This document shows positions 1-7,904 of a DNA stretch of 64,000 nucleotides, piece after piece. The DNA is from DATLWN01 sp963764315. GTDB taxonomy: Bacteria > Pseudomonadota > Zetaproteobacteria > Mariprofundales > Mariprofundaceae. The stretch lies in the NCBI GenBank assembly GCA_963764315.1, contig CAVXSB010000004.1, positions 1-64,000 of the forward strand, in the 5' to 3' direction. The position numbers were made by a program, and so were the translations under genes. Position 1 is the first letter of the stretch. Each line of letters begins with the position of its first letter. The notes under the pieces are model-generated. The model did no database searches, was not told the origin of the DNA, and saw only the letters and a list, made by a program, of their open reading frames with translations.

Positions 1-89
1 ATCAGGAATGGTGTTCCCCCTGAAAACAGTGCCATTGTAAAGTAGAAAAATCCGGTAGTTTGAGCGATGAACTACTGGAGGATTATGCG

Positions 90-356
90 ATGAAACGATC
101 GAAGTTTACCGAGGGGCAGATTGCGTTTGCCCTGAAGCAGCATGAAGACGGAATCACGGTTGAGGAGATCACTCGGCGACTTGGCGTATCGTCAGCCACC
201 TTTTACAAGTGGAAGCAGAAATATGGTGGCTTGATGCCATCGGAGATGCGCCGCCTGCGCCAGGTCGAGGAAGAGAACAAGGCGCTTCGGCGGATGGTAG
301 CGGATCTGAGTCTGGATAAGCAGATGCTGCAGGATGTGCTCTCAAAAAAGCTCTGA
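90..356 (+). CDS. IS3-family transposase OrfA
   Basis: An 88-residue helix-turn-helix protein that binds the IS ends and forms the N-terminal part of the OrfAB fusion transposase. A helix-turn-helix lies around residues 20-45 (motif LGVSSATFYKWKQKY), followed by a coiled leucine-zipper-like stretch (EEENKALRRMVADLSLDKQML). I chose the ATG at 90 because GGAGG lies 8-9 bases upstream; a TTG at 60 is also in frame but adds residues foreign to the family. The gene ends just after an A AAA AAG slippery heptamer, as is usual for IS3 elements. Confidence 0.88.
   Translation: MKRSKFTEGQIAFALKQHEDGITVEEITRRLGVSSATFYKWKQKYGGLMPSEMRRLRQVEEENKALRRMVADLSLDKQMLQDVLSKKL
344..350 (+). promoter_or_regulatory. 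-1 programmed frameshift slippery heptamer
   Basis: The heptamer A AAA AAG is in the OrfA frame 4 bases before the TGA of orfA. Slipping back one base continues into the OrfB frame (K-A-L-K-P-A-K-R-R). IS3-family elements use exactly this heptamer to make the OrfAB transposase. Confidence 0.75.
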
Positions 357-1216
357 AGCCCGCCAAGCGCAGGAACCTGGTCGATCACCTGACGAGGTGC
401 TATCGAATCAGTCTTCGGCGGGCATGCCGTGTTGTTGGGATATCGAGAACAGTCTACGGATACGAATCCAAAAAGGACAACCAGGAGCTGTTGCGCAGTC
501 GGATCAAGGATATTTTGCAGCAACCAGGGTGAGATATGGCTACCAGCGCATCCATACACTGCTCAGGCGCGAGGGATGGATAATCAATCTCAAGCGTGTG
601 TACCGGCTGTATAAGGAAGAAGGGCTCCAGATGAGGAACAAGACCCCACGCAGGCGCGTCAGCGCCAAGCTTAGGGATGATCGGGCACCGGCCACGCAAA
701 AGAACGATTGCTGGTCCATAGACTTTGTCGCCGATCAGTTGTTCGACGGCGTAAGGATCAGAATGCTGACAATCATCGACAACTATACCCGGGAGAGCCC
801 AGCCATCGGTGTTCGATACCGCTTATCGCAGCTATGAAGTGATCGATACGCTCAATGAGGCCGTGGCTCTCCATGGCATGCCCAAGCGCATCCGGGTGGA
901 TAACGGCCCCGAGTTTGTATCCCGCGAGATGGATCTCTGGGCTTATGCGAACAAAGTGATCTTGGACTTCTCACGACCGGGCAAGCCGACAGACAATGCC
1001 TTCATCGAGTCATTCAACAGTCGGTTCCGGCAGGAATGTCTGAACCAGCACTGGTTCATGAGCCTTGCAGATGCTCGGGATAAGGTGGAAAGTTGGAGAG
1101 TCGATTACAATGAATATCGACCCCATGGATCGCTAGGAAAACTCACGCCAAACGAGTTTGCCAGGCGATCACGAGAGCCGGATTTTCTACTAGCCGGTGG
1201 CACTAAAAAGGGTTGA
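344..1216 (+). pseudogene. IS3-family transposase OrfB, two frameshifts
   Basis: This is the catalytic DDE half of the IS3 transposase. Read after the -1 slip, the frame stays open to a TGA at 530-532, just before the conserved VRYGYQRIH block, which continues in another frame (one base missing near 524-530). That second frame ends at 835-837; the rest, starting DTAYRSYEVIDTL, lies in a third frame reached by one extra base near 800-812. Across the pieces the DDE residues are all visible: D in WSIDFVAD, D in RVDNGPEF and E in AFIESFN. The -1 and +1 changes compensate, so only about 95 codons are misread. The cause is decay or a sequencing error. Confidence 0.8.
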
Positions 1217-1261
1217 ACTCCACCTCGGCGGAAATACTAACTACTTTTTGGCTCGGTTTAA

Positions 1262-1633
1262 GGGGAGCAGGTCAGGTTGAACGAGGATGGGTCAGTAAAC
1301 TGGCTTGGAAAACTGAGTGTGACAGGTACAAAGGCCGCTAGGAACCAGCATGTGGAAGTCGAGAACGAGGCGGTTAGCCATGTCTCGACAGTGGATGCCC
1401 AGCTTCATCACTTGAAGAACGCATTAACCAAAAAGAGCGACAAGAAGTACGGGCTGCAGCATGCATTAGTGGTCGTCGTAGATGATTCCATTTCCTTTCG
1501 GTCAGAAGATGAAAGAGCCGTATTGCGAGAATACGCTGCATCCACAATAGCCGGTCTTTCGATGAGTTTTGGAGCCATATATCTTCTTGGTTCTTCCGGG
1601 AACTATCTCGAATGCGTATGTGGTAATATTTAG
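1262..1633 (+). pseudogene. C-terminal fragment of an unknown protein cut by the IS
   Basis: The frame opens right after the right end of the IS3 element (in-frame stop at 1259-1261) and runs to a TAG at 1631-1633. The only early start codon is a TTG at 1277 with no convincing ribosome site. The roughly 118 residues include a hydrophobic VVVVDD stretch and a C-terminal FGAIYLLGSSGNYLECV segment. I recognise no family. Base composition is AT-richer than the core genes nearby. The position beside the IS edge suggests the 3' remnant of a gene interrupted by the insertion rather than a complete gene. Confidence 0.45.
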
Positions 1634-1736
1634 TTAGGCACGCATCCATAATGGGTGGTTCCCAAAAAGAATGCACTTGCGAGTGACCAATTCTGGCCGA
1701 TGGTCGCCTGTGGTGACCGGCAAAATGCGGCTGCCG

Positions 1737-1758
1737 TCTCAAGCGGTCGACGCAACAC
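1737..1758 (+). repeat. IS30-family left terminal inverted repeat
   Basis: Pairs with 2932-2953 in inverted orientation at 19 of 22 positions (mismatches at the 7th, 8th and 10th bases from the outer end). It overlaps the transposase stop codon. Confidence 0.85.
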
Positions 1759-2899
1759 AGGCATTAAATCTCTCTGCCGGTGTTTCGAAGTTCAAGGTCT
1801 GCCTTGGTCGTTCGTTGAGGCGCCTAGCGATCATGTCCAGGTGCTCCTGCGAGTGGACCGACAAGTCGGTTCCCTTGGGGAAGTACTGGCGCAGTAGGCC
1901 GTTGGTGTTTTCATTGGAGCCACGTTGCCAGGGACTGCTCGGATCGCAGAAGTAGACCTTGATGTCGGTGGCCAGGGTAAAGCGCTTGTGATCCGATAGC
2001 TCCGCGCCCCGATCCCAGGCCAGGGATTTGTAGAGCTCATCGGGTAGCCTTCTGGCGTGCTGGATCAGCGCATCAACAACCGTCTTCGTCTTCCGGTCAG
2101 CGACCTTGATCAGCATGACGTAACGGCTGTGCCTTTCCACCAGAGTGGCGATATAGCTGTTCTTGGAGCCGGCGATCAGGTCGCCTTCCCAGTGGCCGGG
2201 GAGTGCGCGATCCTCGGCAGAAGCAGGCCGTTCCCGGATCGACACCATGTCCGGGATCTGCCCTCGCGTATCGTATTCCTTCCCTGTATGGACCGATCGG
2301 CGAATTGCCCGTTTGGAACGCAGATGCTGCTGCAACTCCTTCTTCAGCGCGCCCCTGGCCTGGATGAACAGCGTCTTGTAGATCGTTTCATGCGATACCT
2401 GCATGGCTTCATTCCCCGGGTACTCCTGCCTCAACCAGCCGGATATCTGTTGCGGAGACCATTCCAATTTCAGTTTGATGGAAACAGCATCACTCAAGGC
2501 GTGGTTCATTGCCAGCTTGCATGGCTTCGGGCGGTGCGCCCGTTCCCAGGCAGCCTTATCGGCCTTTGTCGCACGATAGGATCGCTGACCACCGTTGCGT
2601 TGAATCTCTCTGGAGATCGTCGAAGGAGAACGGTTCAGGCGGGCTGCAATCGAGCGTATCGACCGCTTGCAGGCAATGCCTCTGGATATCTCTTCCCGCT
2701 CGGCGGGCGTAAGCGATATGCCCGATCTCTTCCTCGGTACCGGACGTATCCCGCCCGTAGGGGCCAACACGGTGAAGATCGAGGACGATCCTCGATCAAA
2801 CAGCCGACCGATCGCGCTCTGGGATTCACCTCGCTTCCAGCGATCCCATATCTCTGCTCTTTGTGCTTCCGAATAATAAATCCGTCGTCGTTGCTTCAT
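1739..2899 (-). CDS. IS30-family transposase
   Basis: A complete 386-residue IS30 transposase. An N-terminal helix-turn-helix region (about 10-45 and 60-105; motif RSPSTISREIQRN) is followed by an integrase-like catalytic domain with D in GHWEGDLI (about 240), D in LAWDRGAE (about 296) and E in QRGSNENTNG (about 330). The last two are 34 residues apart, as in DD(33)E enzymes. A GTG at 2908 lies three codons upstream; I prefer the ATG at 2899, giving MKQRRRIYY. No frameshift or stop interrupts it, so it is likely functional. Confidence 0.93.
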   Translation of the reverse strand: MKQRRRIYYSEAQRAEIWDRWKRGESQSAIGRLFDRGSSSIFTVLAPTGGIRPVPRKRSGISLTPAEREEISRGIACKRSIRSIAARLNRSPSTISREIQRNGGQRSYRATKADKAAWERAHRPKPCKLAMNHALSDAVSIKLKLEWSPQQISGWLRQEYPGNEAMQVSHETIYKTLFIQARGALKKELQQHLRSKRAIRRSVHTGKEYDTRGQIPDMVSIRERPASAEDRALPGHWEGDLIAGSKNSYIATLVERHSRYVMLIKVADRKTKTVVDALIQHARRLPDELYKSLAWDRGAELSDHKRFTLATDIKVYFCDPSSPWQRGSNENTNGLLRQYFPKGTDLSVHSQEHLDMIARRLNERPRQTLNFETPAERFNACVASTA

Positions 2900-2931
2900 G
2901 GCCAACACTCCATCCAGTCAGTCTAGATAAA

Positions 2932-2953
2932 GTGTTGCGTCGATCAGTTGAGA
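2932..2953 (-). repeat. IS30-family right terminal inverted repeat
   Basis: The partner of the repeat at 1737-1758, sitting about 33 bp upstream of the transposase ATG. It is expected to be both the transposase binding site and part of its promoter region. Confidence 0.85.
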
Positions 2954-3004
2954 TCACCGCCAGGAGCGGACATTCGTCCATGGATGGATCTCGACCTTAT
3001 GGCG

Positions 3005-3033
3005 GAGCCCGGCCTTCAGCGAAGGCCGGGCTC
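3005..3033 (-). terminator. Stem-loop downstream of the autotransporter
   Basis: A perfect 12-bp inverted repeat (GAGCCCGGCCTT and its complement) with a 5-base loop begins about 10 bp after the autotransporter stop codon. No clear T-run follows on the minus strand. It could be a weak terminator or an mRNA-stabilising hairpin. Confidence 0.55.
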
Positions 3034-3042
3034 GGTGGTTAC

Positions 3043-6000
3043 TTACCAGCGGTAAACGATCTTCACATCGCCAGTATGCATATGCGTGTGCTTCGAGAAC
3101 TGACCGTGGTAGACGAGCTGGGCCGACCAGTTGGCATGGCTCATCACGGCGATGCCGGCGTTGGCGGAGGCAGCGGTGGACGGCGCCCCCGTAGCCGGAA
3201 GCACATCCGTCTGCGAGCCCAGCGTCACCGTAAGGCCCTTGTTGCGATCGCCCGTGTAGGCAATAGCGCCCAACTCAACCCATGGAGACACAACGACCGA
3301 GTCGCTCTCATCAAAGTCTGCGCCGATACGTGCCCCAGTCCTGAAGGTCTCGATGTTATCGTTCGCTGCGGCATAACTGAGATTCAGGGTGCCGGCACCC
3401 GTCTCGTTGTAGGCGCTGCGATGGGTGTGCAGGAAACCTGCTCCAACATACGGCGTAACGAATGCCTTGCCCTTGGTGATCCGATAACCAGCCTGGGCGG
3501 AAACACCTGCATACGAGCCGGATGCACTGCCGCTGGCAATGTCTCCCGTCGACGTCAGGTTGCGCGAACTGCTTGTATTCATGCCGCCTGCTGTCGCCGT
3601 GGCATCGATGAATATGGGTCCGCGGTTATACTGACTGTATAGGTACACTCCGTTGGCATGCGTCTTTACCAGATCGGATGATGTACTCGATGATGAGCTG
3701 GTACGCATGCCGGTACTCCCTAGGGCAACGCCGAGGATCAGGCCGGGACGAACCTCATCGCCATAGCCGATCAGTACGCCGTTGTTGTTGATGCCGGCAC
3801 CATATGCATTGCCGGTACCGATCAGGCCACGCACCCATACCGCAGGGTCAGGCTTGCCATTGACCTCCATGATGCTGCCAGCAGTGCCACCTTGCACGTT
3901 CATCACCGCTTGTTCACCGGACAGCAGGCCCAACTCGCTGTTCCAATCGTTGGTCGACGTGCCTTGAGCTGACGTGAAGGCAGCGGAGTTGCCATGCAGT
4001 GTCATGTATGCATCGGTGCCCGTGTAGCTGAGCTCTGAGTTGAGGTAGCTGGCAAATGCTGGGTTATAAGTCACTGTGTCGAACTGCCCGGATAACTTTC
4101 CTGCGTGCACGATGTCGTACTTCGTGCCCACCTTATATGTGCCTGAGCCGACGTTCACGTTCAGTTTGCCAGCCAATGCTGCTGTGCCGGAGACCAAAAG
4201 TTGATCATAGCCCGTACCGGCAACCGCCGACGTCGTCGTACCAATCGATAACGTGCCGGCAGAGCTTTGCGTGTAGTTGCCAGAGATGGTCAGAGTGCCG
4301 ATCGAGCCGCCGGGATAGACCGTGCCACCATTGGTGACGTCGCCATTGATCGTGCCGTGGCCGCGCAAGGTACCACCGCTACCCACGGTCACGGCACTGG
4401 CCAGGCTTGCACTGGTGTGAGAGGCATCGCCGACTTCAAGGGTGCCGGCACTGACTGTGGTGGTGCCGGTATACGTATTGGCCCCATCCAGAGTCAGCGT
4501 GCCCGTACCACTCTTGGTCAAGCCACCCGTACCGGAAATCACACCCGACATGGTCGTGCTGGTGTTGTCGCCGCCTGCCGTCAATGCATAGGAACCAAGA
4601 TTGACCGAGCCCGCGCCGGCAATAGAGCCCACCGTGTCGCTTGCACCAAGTTGATAGGTGGCTCCCGAGGAGACCGATACGGCTGAGCTGTCCGAAAGAC
4701 TACCACTGACTTTCAGGGTTCCCGCGCTGATCGTCGTAGCACCGGTATAAGTGTTGGCGCCACTCAATGTTGTCGTGCCGGCCCCAGCGAAGCTCATGGC
4801 GCCCGTGCCGCTGATGACACCGGACAACGTGTCGTTTTTGCTGCCGTTATCGAAGCTGCCATTGCCTGAAAGGCTCATGTTCTGACTCAGCGTGGCAGCA
4901 CTCGTCGTCAGCAGCGTGCCGCCGTTGAAGCTGAGCGTATAGTTGCCGAGCTCAGCTCCGGTGCCCGAGGAGATCGACAGCGTGCCGCCGTCCAGGTTCC
5001 AGCCATGGCCGCTGGTGTTGCTGCCCGTAATCGTCCAGGTGGCGCTGCCGGTTTCCTTCAGCGCATTGAAGCCTTGGTATTGCTGGCCGGAACCCACATG
5101 GTCGATATTGAAGCTGCTGTTGGTGCTACCGCCCAGGGCGAACGTGTCGCCGCCGTTGGTGGTGCCGCTGGTACTGACCACATTGCCGTTGATCGTCGAG
5201 CCGGACTCCAGGATCAGCGTGTTGCCGCCGCCGGACAGATCGATGGCATCGGCCTGGGTGCCGGTGCCGCCGTTGGCCTTGCCGCCGGTGATGGTGCCGC
5301 TGTTCGTGATCGTCGAATTGCCGGTGGAGACCACGCCCACGCCGCCGCCGCCGACGCTGCCGCTGAGGGTGCTGCCCGAGCCCGGAGCACCGCCCGCACC
5401 GCCATTGCCGCCCGTGATAGAGCCCGAGTTGTTCAGTGTGTCACTGCCGGTGAAATAGACGCCGTAACCGCCATCGCCGCCACTACCGCCCTGTGTGGAG
5501 GAACCGCCGGTTCCGCCGACCCCGCCGGCCCCGCCGGCCCCGCCGGCCACCGTGCCCGTGTTGGTATAGGTAAGCCCGCTGCCGTCGATCACGACGCCAT
5601 AACCGCCGGCGCCGCCGCCGCCACCGCCGCTTCTGTCGCCGCCGATGCCACCTTTGCCGCCGTTGCCGCCCGTCGCACCGGTATCGGTCGTAGTTGTCGT
5701 CAGGACCTCGCCGTGTGCGCCGCCGCCGCCACCACCACCGGAGATCCATAAGCTCACGCCGTCCAACCCATTCGCGCCACTGGCGCCGGCAGTTGCGCCG
5801 CCGGCGCCGCCGCCGGCATCAGCAGTGCCGTTATTGTTGCGGACGCCGCCGGCGCCACCGGTGCTGCCCGCACCGCCACCGCCACCGCCACCAGTAGTAC
5901 TGCTATACATAGTCCCCGTCCCGCCGCTCCCTCCGGCCCCGGTTGCACTGGTGGTGCCACCGCTGCCGCCAGCGGTTTGGCTGTATTCGCCCTTGCCGCC

Positions 6001-6171
6001 AGCGCCACCGTTGGCCAGAGCCGGAAGGGGGGCGCTGGCCAACGCGATTATGGCCAGGATGCCGGCGAGAAACCGGCGCGTTCCGCGGCCCGTCACGGTA
6101 TCGGCCATCGCAGTCCGAATCATTCCATGCGAGGCGTTATAGACCGGTCGGTACAGTTGGCTCATGTTCAT
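3043..6171 (-). CDS. Glycine-rich type V autotransporter
   Basis: A 1042-residue surface or secreted protein that carries its own export barrel. Residues 1-30 (SQLYRPVYNASHGMIRTAMA then TVTGRG) resemble the extended signal peptide region of large autotransporters. A hydrophobic core and ALA cleavage site follow at about 53. Residues 54-330 are extremely rich in Gly, Ala, Thr and Ser, with GGxGG blocks. About 430-540 holds two copies of the autotransporter-associated beta-strand repeat (SGVISGTG, ANTYTG, SAGTL). The last 260 or so residues are the beta-barrel domain and end in aromatic YRW. The ATG at 6171 has AAGGAA upstream. I see no protease motif, so adhesin or biofilm roles are only guesses. 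Confidence 0.88.
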   Translation of the reverse strand: MNMSQLYRPVYNASHGMIRTAMADTVTGRGTRRFLAGILAIIALASAPLPALANGGAGGKGEYSQTAGGSGGTTSATGAGGSGGTGTMYSSTTGGGGGGGAGSTGGAGGVRNNNGTADAGGGAGGATAGASGANGLDGVSLWISGGGGGGGAHGEVLTTTTTDTGATGGNGGKGGIGGDRSGGGGGGAGGYGVVIDGSGLTYTNTGTVAGGAGGAGGVGGTGGSSTQGGSGGDGGYGVYFTGSDTLNNSGSITGGNGGAGGAPGSGSTLSGSVGGGGVGVVSTGNSTITNSGTITGGKANGGTGTQADAIDLSGGGNTLILESGSTINGNVVSTSGTTNGGDTFALGGSTNSSFNIDHVGSGQQYQGFNALKETGSATWTITGSNTSGHGWNLDGGTLSISSGTGAELGNYTLSFNGGTLLTTSAATLSQNMSLSGNGSFDNGSKNDTLSGVISGTGAMSFAGAGTTTLSGANTYTGATTISAGTLKVSGSLSDSSAVSVSSGATYQLGASDTVGSIAGAGSVNLGSYALTAGGDNTSTTMSGVISGTGGLTKSGTGTLTLDGANTYTGTTTVSAGTLEVGDASHTSASLASAVTVGSGGTLRGHGTINGDVTNGGTVYPGGSIGTLTISGNYTQSSAGTLSIGTTTSAVAGTGYDQLLVSGTAALAGKLNVNVGSGTYKVGTKYDIVHAGKLSGQFDTVTYNPAFASYLNSELSYTGTDAYMTLHGNSAAFTSAQGTSTNDWNSELGLLSGEQAVMNVQGGTAGSIMEVNGKPDPAVWVRGLIGTGNAYGAGINNNGVLIGYGDEVRPGLILGVALGSTGMRTSSSSSTSSDLVKTHANGVYLYSQYNRGPIFIDATATAGGMNTSSSRNLTSTGDIASGSASGSYAGVSAQAGYRITKGKAFVTPYVGAGFLHTHRSAYNETGAGTLNLSYAAANDNIETFRTGARIGADFDESDSVVVSPWVELGAIAYTGDRNKGLTVTLGSQTDVLPATGAPSTAASANAGIAVMSHANWSAQLVYHGQFSKHTHMHTGDVKIVYRW

Positions 6172-6361
6172 CAAGTTCCTTCCCCTTGGATCAACAGGTT
6201 TTTCAGAATGCGCACCACCGGCGCATCCTCGATAATCTCGCGCATGGACAGGGGGTATGCCGGCATGAAAATGCGGCTACTGGCTCAGGATCGCGGCCAA
6301 AAGCGCAGACGCCGGGCATAGTAGGCCCGAAATGGAAAGACCATGTGATGTCGTCAATCCT

Positions 6362-6369
6362 CCCCCCCC
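6362..6369 (+). repeat. Poly-C tract (C8) in the intergenic region
   Basis: Eight consecutive C bases lie about 190 bp upstream of the autotransporter start and 160 bp upstream of the LuxR-type gene. Homopolymer tracts of this kind can slip in length. Confidence 0.6.
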
Positions 6370-6410
6370 TACGGCTAGGAGCATACTGATTCGCTCCCGA
6401 TGCCGAAATA

Positions 6411-6424
6411 CACACGGTCGTGTG
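6411..6424. promoter_or_regulatory. Palindrome 1 between autotransporter and LuxR-type gene
   Basis: A perfect 6-bp dyad, CACACG-GT-CGTGTG, about 105 bp upstream of the LuxR-type ATG. It is a candidate regulator-binding site; the regulator is not known. Confidence 0.4.
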
Positions 6425-6462
6425 CACTTACGACCTTAATGCGCGCAGGTCCAGGGAACAGC

Positions 6463-6474
6463 CTCTGATCAGAG
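6463..6474. promoter_or_regulatory. Palindrome 2 upstream of LuxR-type gene
   Basis: A perfect 12-bp palindrome, CTCTGATCAGAG, 56 bp upstream of the LuxR-type start codon, followed by AT-rich sequence (ACAATTTTATT). LuxR-type proteins bind dyads as dimers, so autoregulation is plausible but is only an inference. Confidence 0.45.
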
Positions 6475-6529
6475 ACAATTTTATTCCGATTGGCTTCCGA
6501 TCCGCCTCCGTTTGAGGCATATTCGAAAC

Positions 6530-7318
6530 ATGGAAGAACATGAGGCGAATGCACGCATCCACGCCCTTTGGGACGAGATCTCCGCATTCGGCGCATCGCG
6601 CACCGGTGCCGCCCTCGAACATGTGCTGACGGAACTGATGACGCTGATCGGCGCCCAGCACTCCTACTGGGTCGGCAGCGTCCGCATGCCCCATATCGGC
6701 GCCCGCGACCCGGTCGACGGCTGGCGGCCGCGGGTGACGCGGCAGCTGTCCCCGTCCCCGCAGTGGGAGGCCCTGCGCAAGGGGCAGCTGCGCCGCGTCA
6801 ACGCCGGCAGCATCGATCCCAGCGTCGCGGCCCTGATCGAGCAGCCGGGCTGCTACCGCATCCTCATCCGCAGCGAGTGCGTGGAAGACGACTGGTTCGA
6901 TTCCGACTACTACAAGGAGATGATCCGGCCATTCGGCATCCGCGACGCCATCTATGTCGCCACCCCTCTCGGACCGGACGTGGAATCCTGGTTGATCTTC
7001 GAGCGCACGGGCGAGGACAGCCCCTGCTTCGGCGATGCCGAGCGCGAGCGCCTCGACAGGGCGATGCGGCCGATGCGTTGGTTCCATCACCAGCTGCTGC
7101 TGCACCACGGGGCGGTGCTGGCCGACGCGCCACTGACCCCGTCCGAGCGCAAGGTGCTGAGCGAGCTATTGACGGCAAAAACGGAGACAGAGATCGCCGC
7201 GGCCCTACACCTGGCCGCCAGCACCGTGCATACCTACTGCACGCGCATCTGCCGCAAATTCAATGTGCGCGGCCGCGCCGGCCTGACCGCGCTGTGGCTG
7301 GGGAAGACGCCGGATTAG
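6530..7318 (+). CDS. LuxR-type HTH transcriptional regulator
   Basis: A 262-residue DNA-binding regulator. The C-terminal 60 residues are a LuxR/GerE helix-turn-helix: LTPSERKVLSELL, then TETEIAAALHLAASTVHTYC, then RKFNVRGRAGL. The N-terminal 190 residues look like a sensory domain but are not an obvious acyl-homoserine-lactone domain; there is no phosphoacceptor receiver domain. The ATG at 6530 gives MEEHEANARIH; a TTG at 6512 is also in frame. It is divergent from the autotransporter, which makes it the natural candidate to control that gene. Ligand unknown. Confidence 0.82.
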   Translation: MEEHEANARIHALWDEISAFGASRTGAALEHVLTELMTLIGAQHSYWVGSVRMPHIGARDPVDGWRPRVTRQLSPSPQWEALRKGQLRRVNAGSIDPSVAALIEQPGCYRILIRSECVEDDWFDSDYYKEMIRPFGIRDAIYVATPLGPDVESWLIFERTGEDSPCFGDAERERLDRAMRPMRWFHHQLLLHHGAVLADAPLTPSERKVLSELLTAKTETEIAAALHLAASTVHTYCTRICRKFNVRGRAGLTALWLGKTPD

Positions 7319-7326
7319 CGCCTGGC

Positions 7327-7872
7327 TTAGTGGCCGACCTCGTAATGCAGCGGCGGATTGGCATTTCCGGCGCCGCCGGTACCGGCCGCCGTCGGGCCGA
7401 CCTTGATCGTCACCTTCGTGGACAGCGTGCCTTCCTCGATATTGATGATGCAGGAGCGGCCCGCCTTCAAAAAGGCGACCATGTACTTATCGCCCTCGCT
7501 GAAGGCATTGAGGAACTGCCAGCCGTAGTTCGGCATCTGGGTACGGAAGAACTTGGCGACGCTGGCGCCCTTGTCGTAACCGCTATAGGTGATCACGCCC
7601 ATGGTGACGCTCGGCGCCTCGTAGACGAAGCTCAGCTTATCGTCGCGCTTCAGGTCCGCCGGCACCGGGATATCGTCGAAACCGGCGACCATCTTCGCCG
7701 GCGGCGGGGCAGGAATGGTGCTGCCGGACTGGTCCGAAGTGCTGGAGCTGGCGCTATCGGTGCTGCTGGATGCCGCGGCCTGGCTGTCCATGCCCCCGGC
7801 ATCGTGCATGGCGCAACCGGCGGCAGAGAACGCAAATGCAGTTATCAACATCCATAGGCTCAATCTACGCAT
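7327..7872 (-). CDS. Hypothetical lipoprotein
   Basis: A 181-residue predicted lipoprotein: the N-terminus MRRLSLWMLITAFAFSAAGC ends in a lipobox with Cys20. A Ser/Thr-rich linker (about 30-60) is followed by a compact domain of about 110 residues containing GYDKGASVAKFFRTQMPNYGW and a single Cys in RSCIINIEEG. GGGAG 8 bp upstream supports the ATG at 7872. It lies 32 bp downstream of another lipoprotein gene and probably shares its transcript. I do not recognise a functional family; envelope location is inferred from the lipobox. Confidence 0.8.
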   Translation of the reverse strand: MRRLSLWMLITAFAFSAAGCAMHDAGGMDSQAAASSSTDSASSSTSDQSGSTIPAPPPAKMVAGFDDIPVPADLKRDDKLSFVYEAPSVTMGVITYSGYDKGASVAKFFRTQMPNYGWQFLNAFSEGDKYMVAFLKAGRSCIINIEEGTLSTKVTIKVGPTAAGTGGAGNANPPLHYEVGH

Positions 7873-7904
7873 GGCGCCACTCCCCGACGAAATCCTGAAT
7901 AAGA

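Larger units (their letters stand above)
7..1274 (+). mobile_element. IS3-family insertion sequence (IS407-like), orfB degenerate
   Basis: The element holds orfA (90-356) and a broken orfB (344-1216). Both ends carry an imperfect inverted repeat: a block reading TTCCCC near 14-19 on the left, and its complement GGGGAG near 1262-1267 on the right, each followed inward by similar A-rich sequence. The exact outer ends are uncertain because the repeat is imperfect and I see no clean target duplication. The OrfA sequence and the DDE-domain sequence, with a PTDNAFIESFN-type motif, match the IS407 group of IS3. The orfB frameshifts suggest that this copy cannot transpose by itself. Confidence 0.75.
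1737..2953 (-). mobile_element. IS30-family insertion sequence, apparently intact
   Basis: The element is about 1.2 kb. It is bounded by 22-bp terminal inverted repeats, 1737-1758 and 2932-2953, that match at 19 of 22 positions; the innermost 12 (TCGACGCAACAC and its complement) are perfect. One full-length transposase fills the inside, and its stop codon lies within the left repeat. I see no obvious target duplication: CCG flanks one end and TCA the other. Confidence 0.88.
6175..6529. other. Divergent intergenic region
   Basis: About 355 bp between the divergent autotransporter and LuxR-type genes. It is AT-richer than its surroundings, and contains a C8 tract and two perfect palindromes. 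I see no coding potential. It must hold both promoters, but I cannot fix -35/-10 boxes with confidence. Confidence 0.5.

Noticed and set aside
5645..6142. Proline-rich plus-strand frame within the autotransporter
   Set aside because: It is the complement of the glycine-rich passenger codons (GGN reads as NCC), so the proline-rich look is an artefact.
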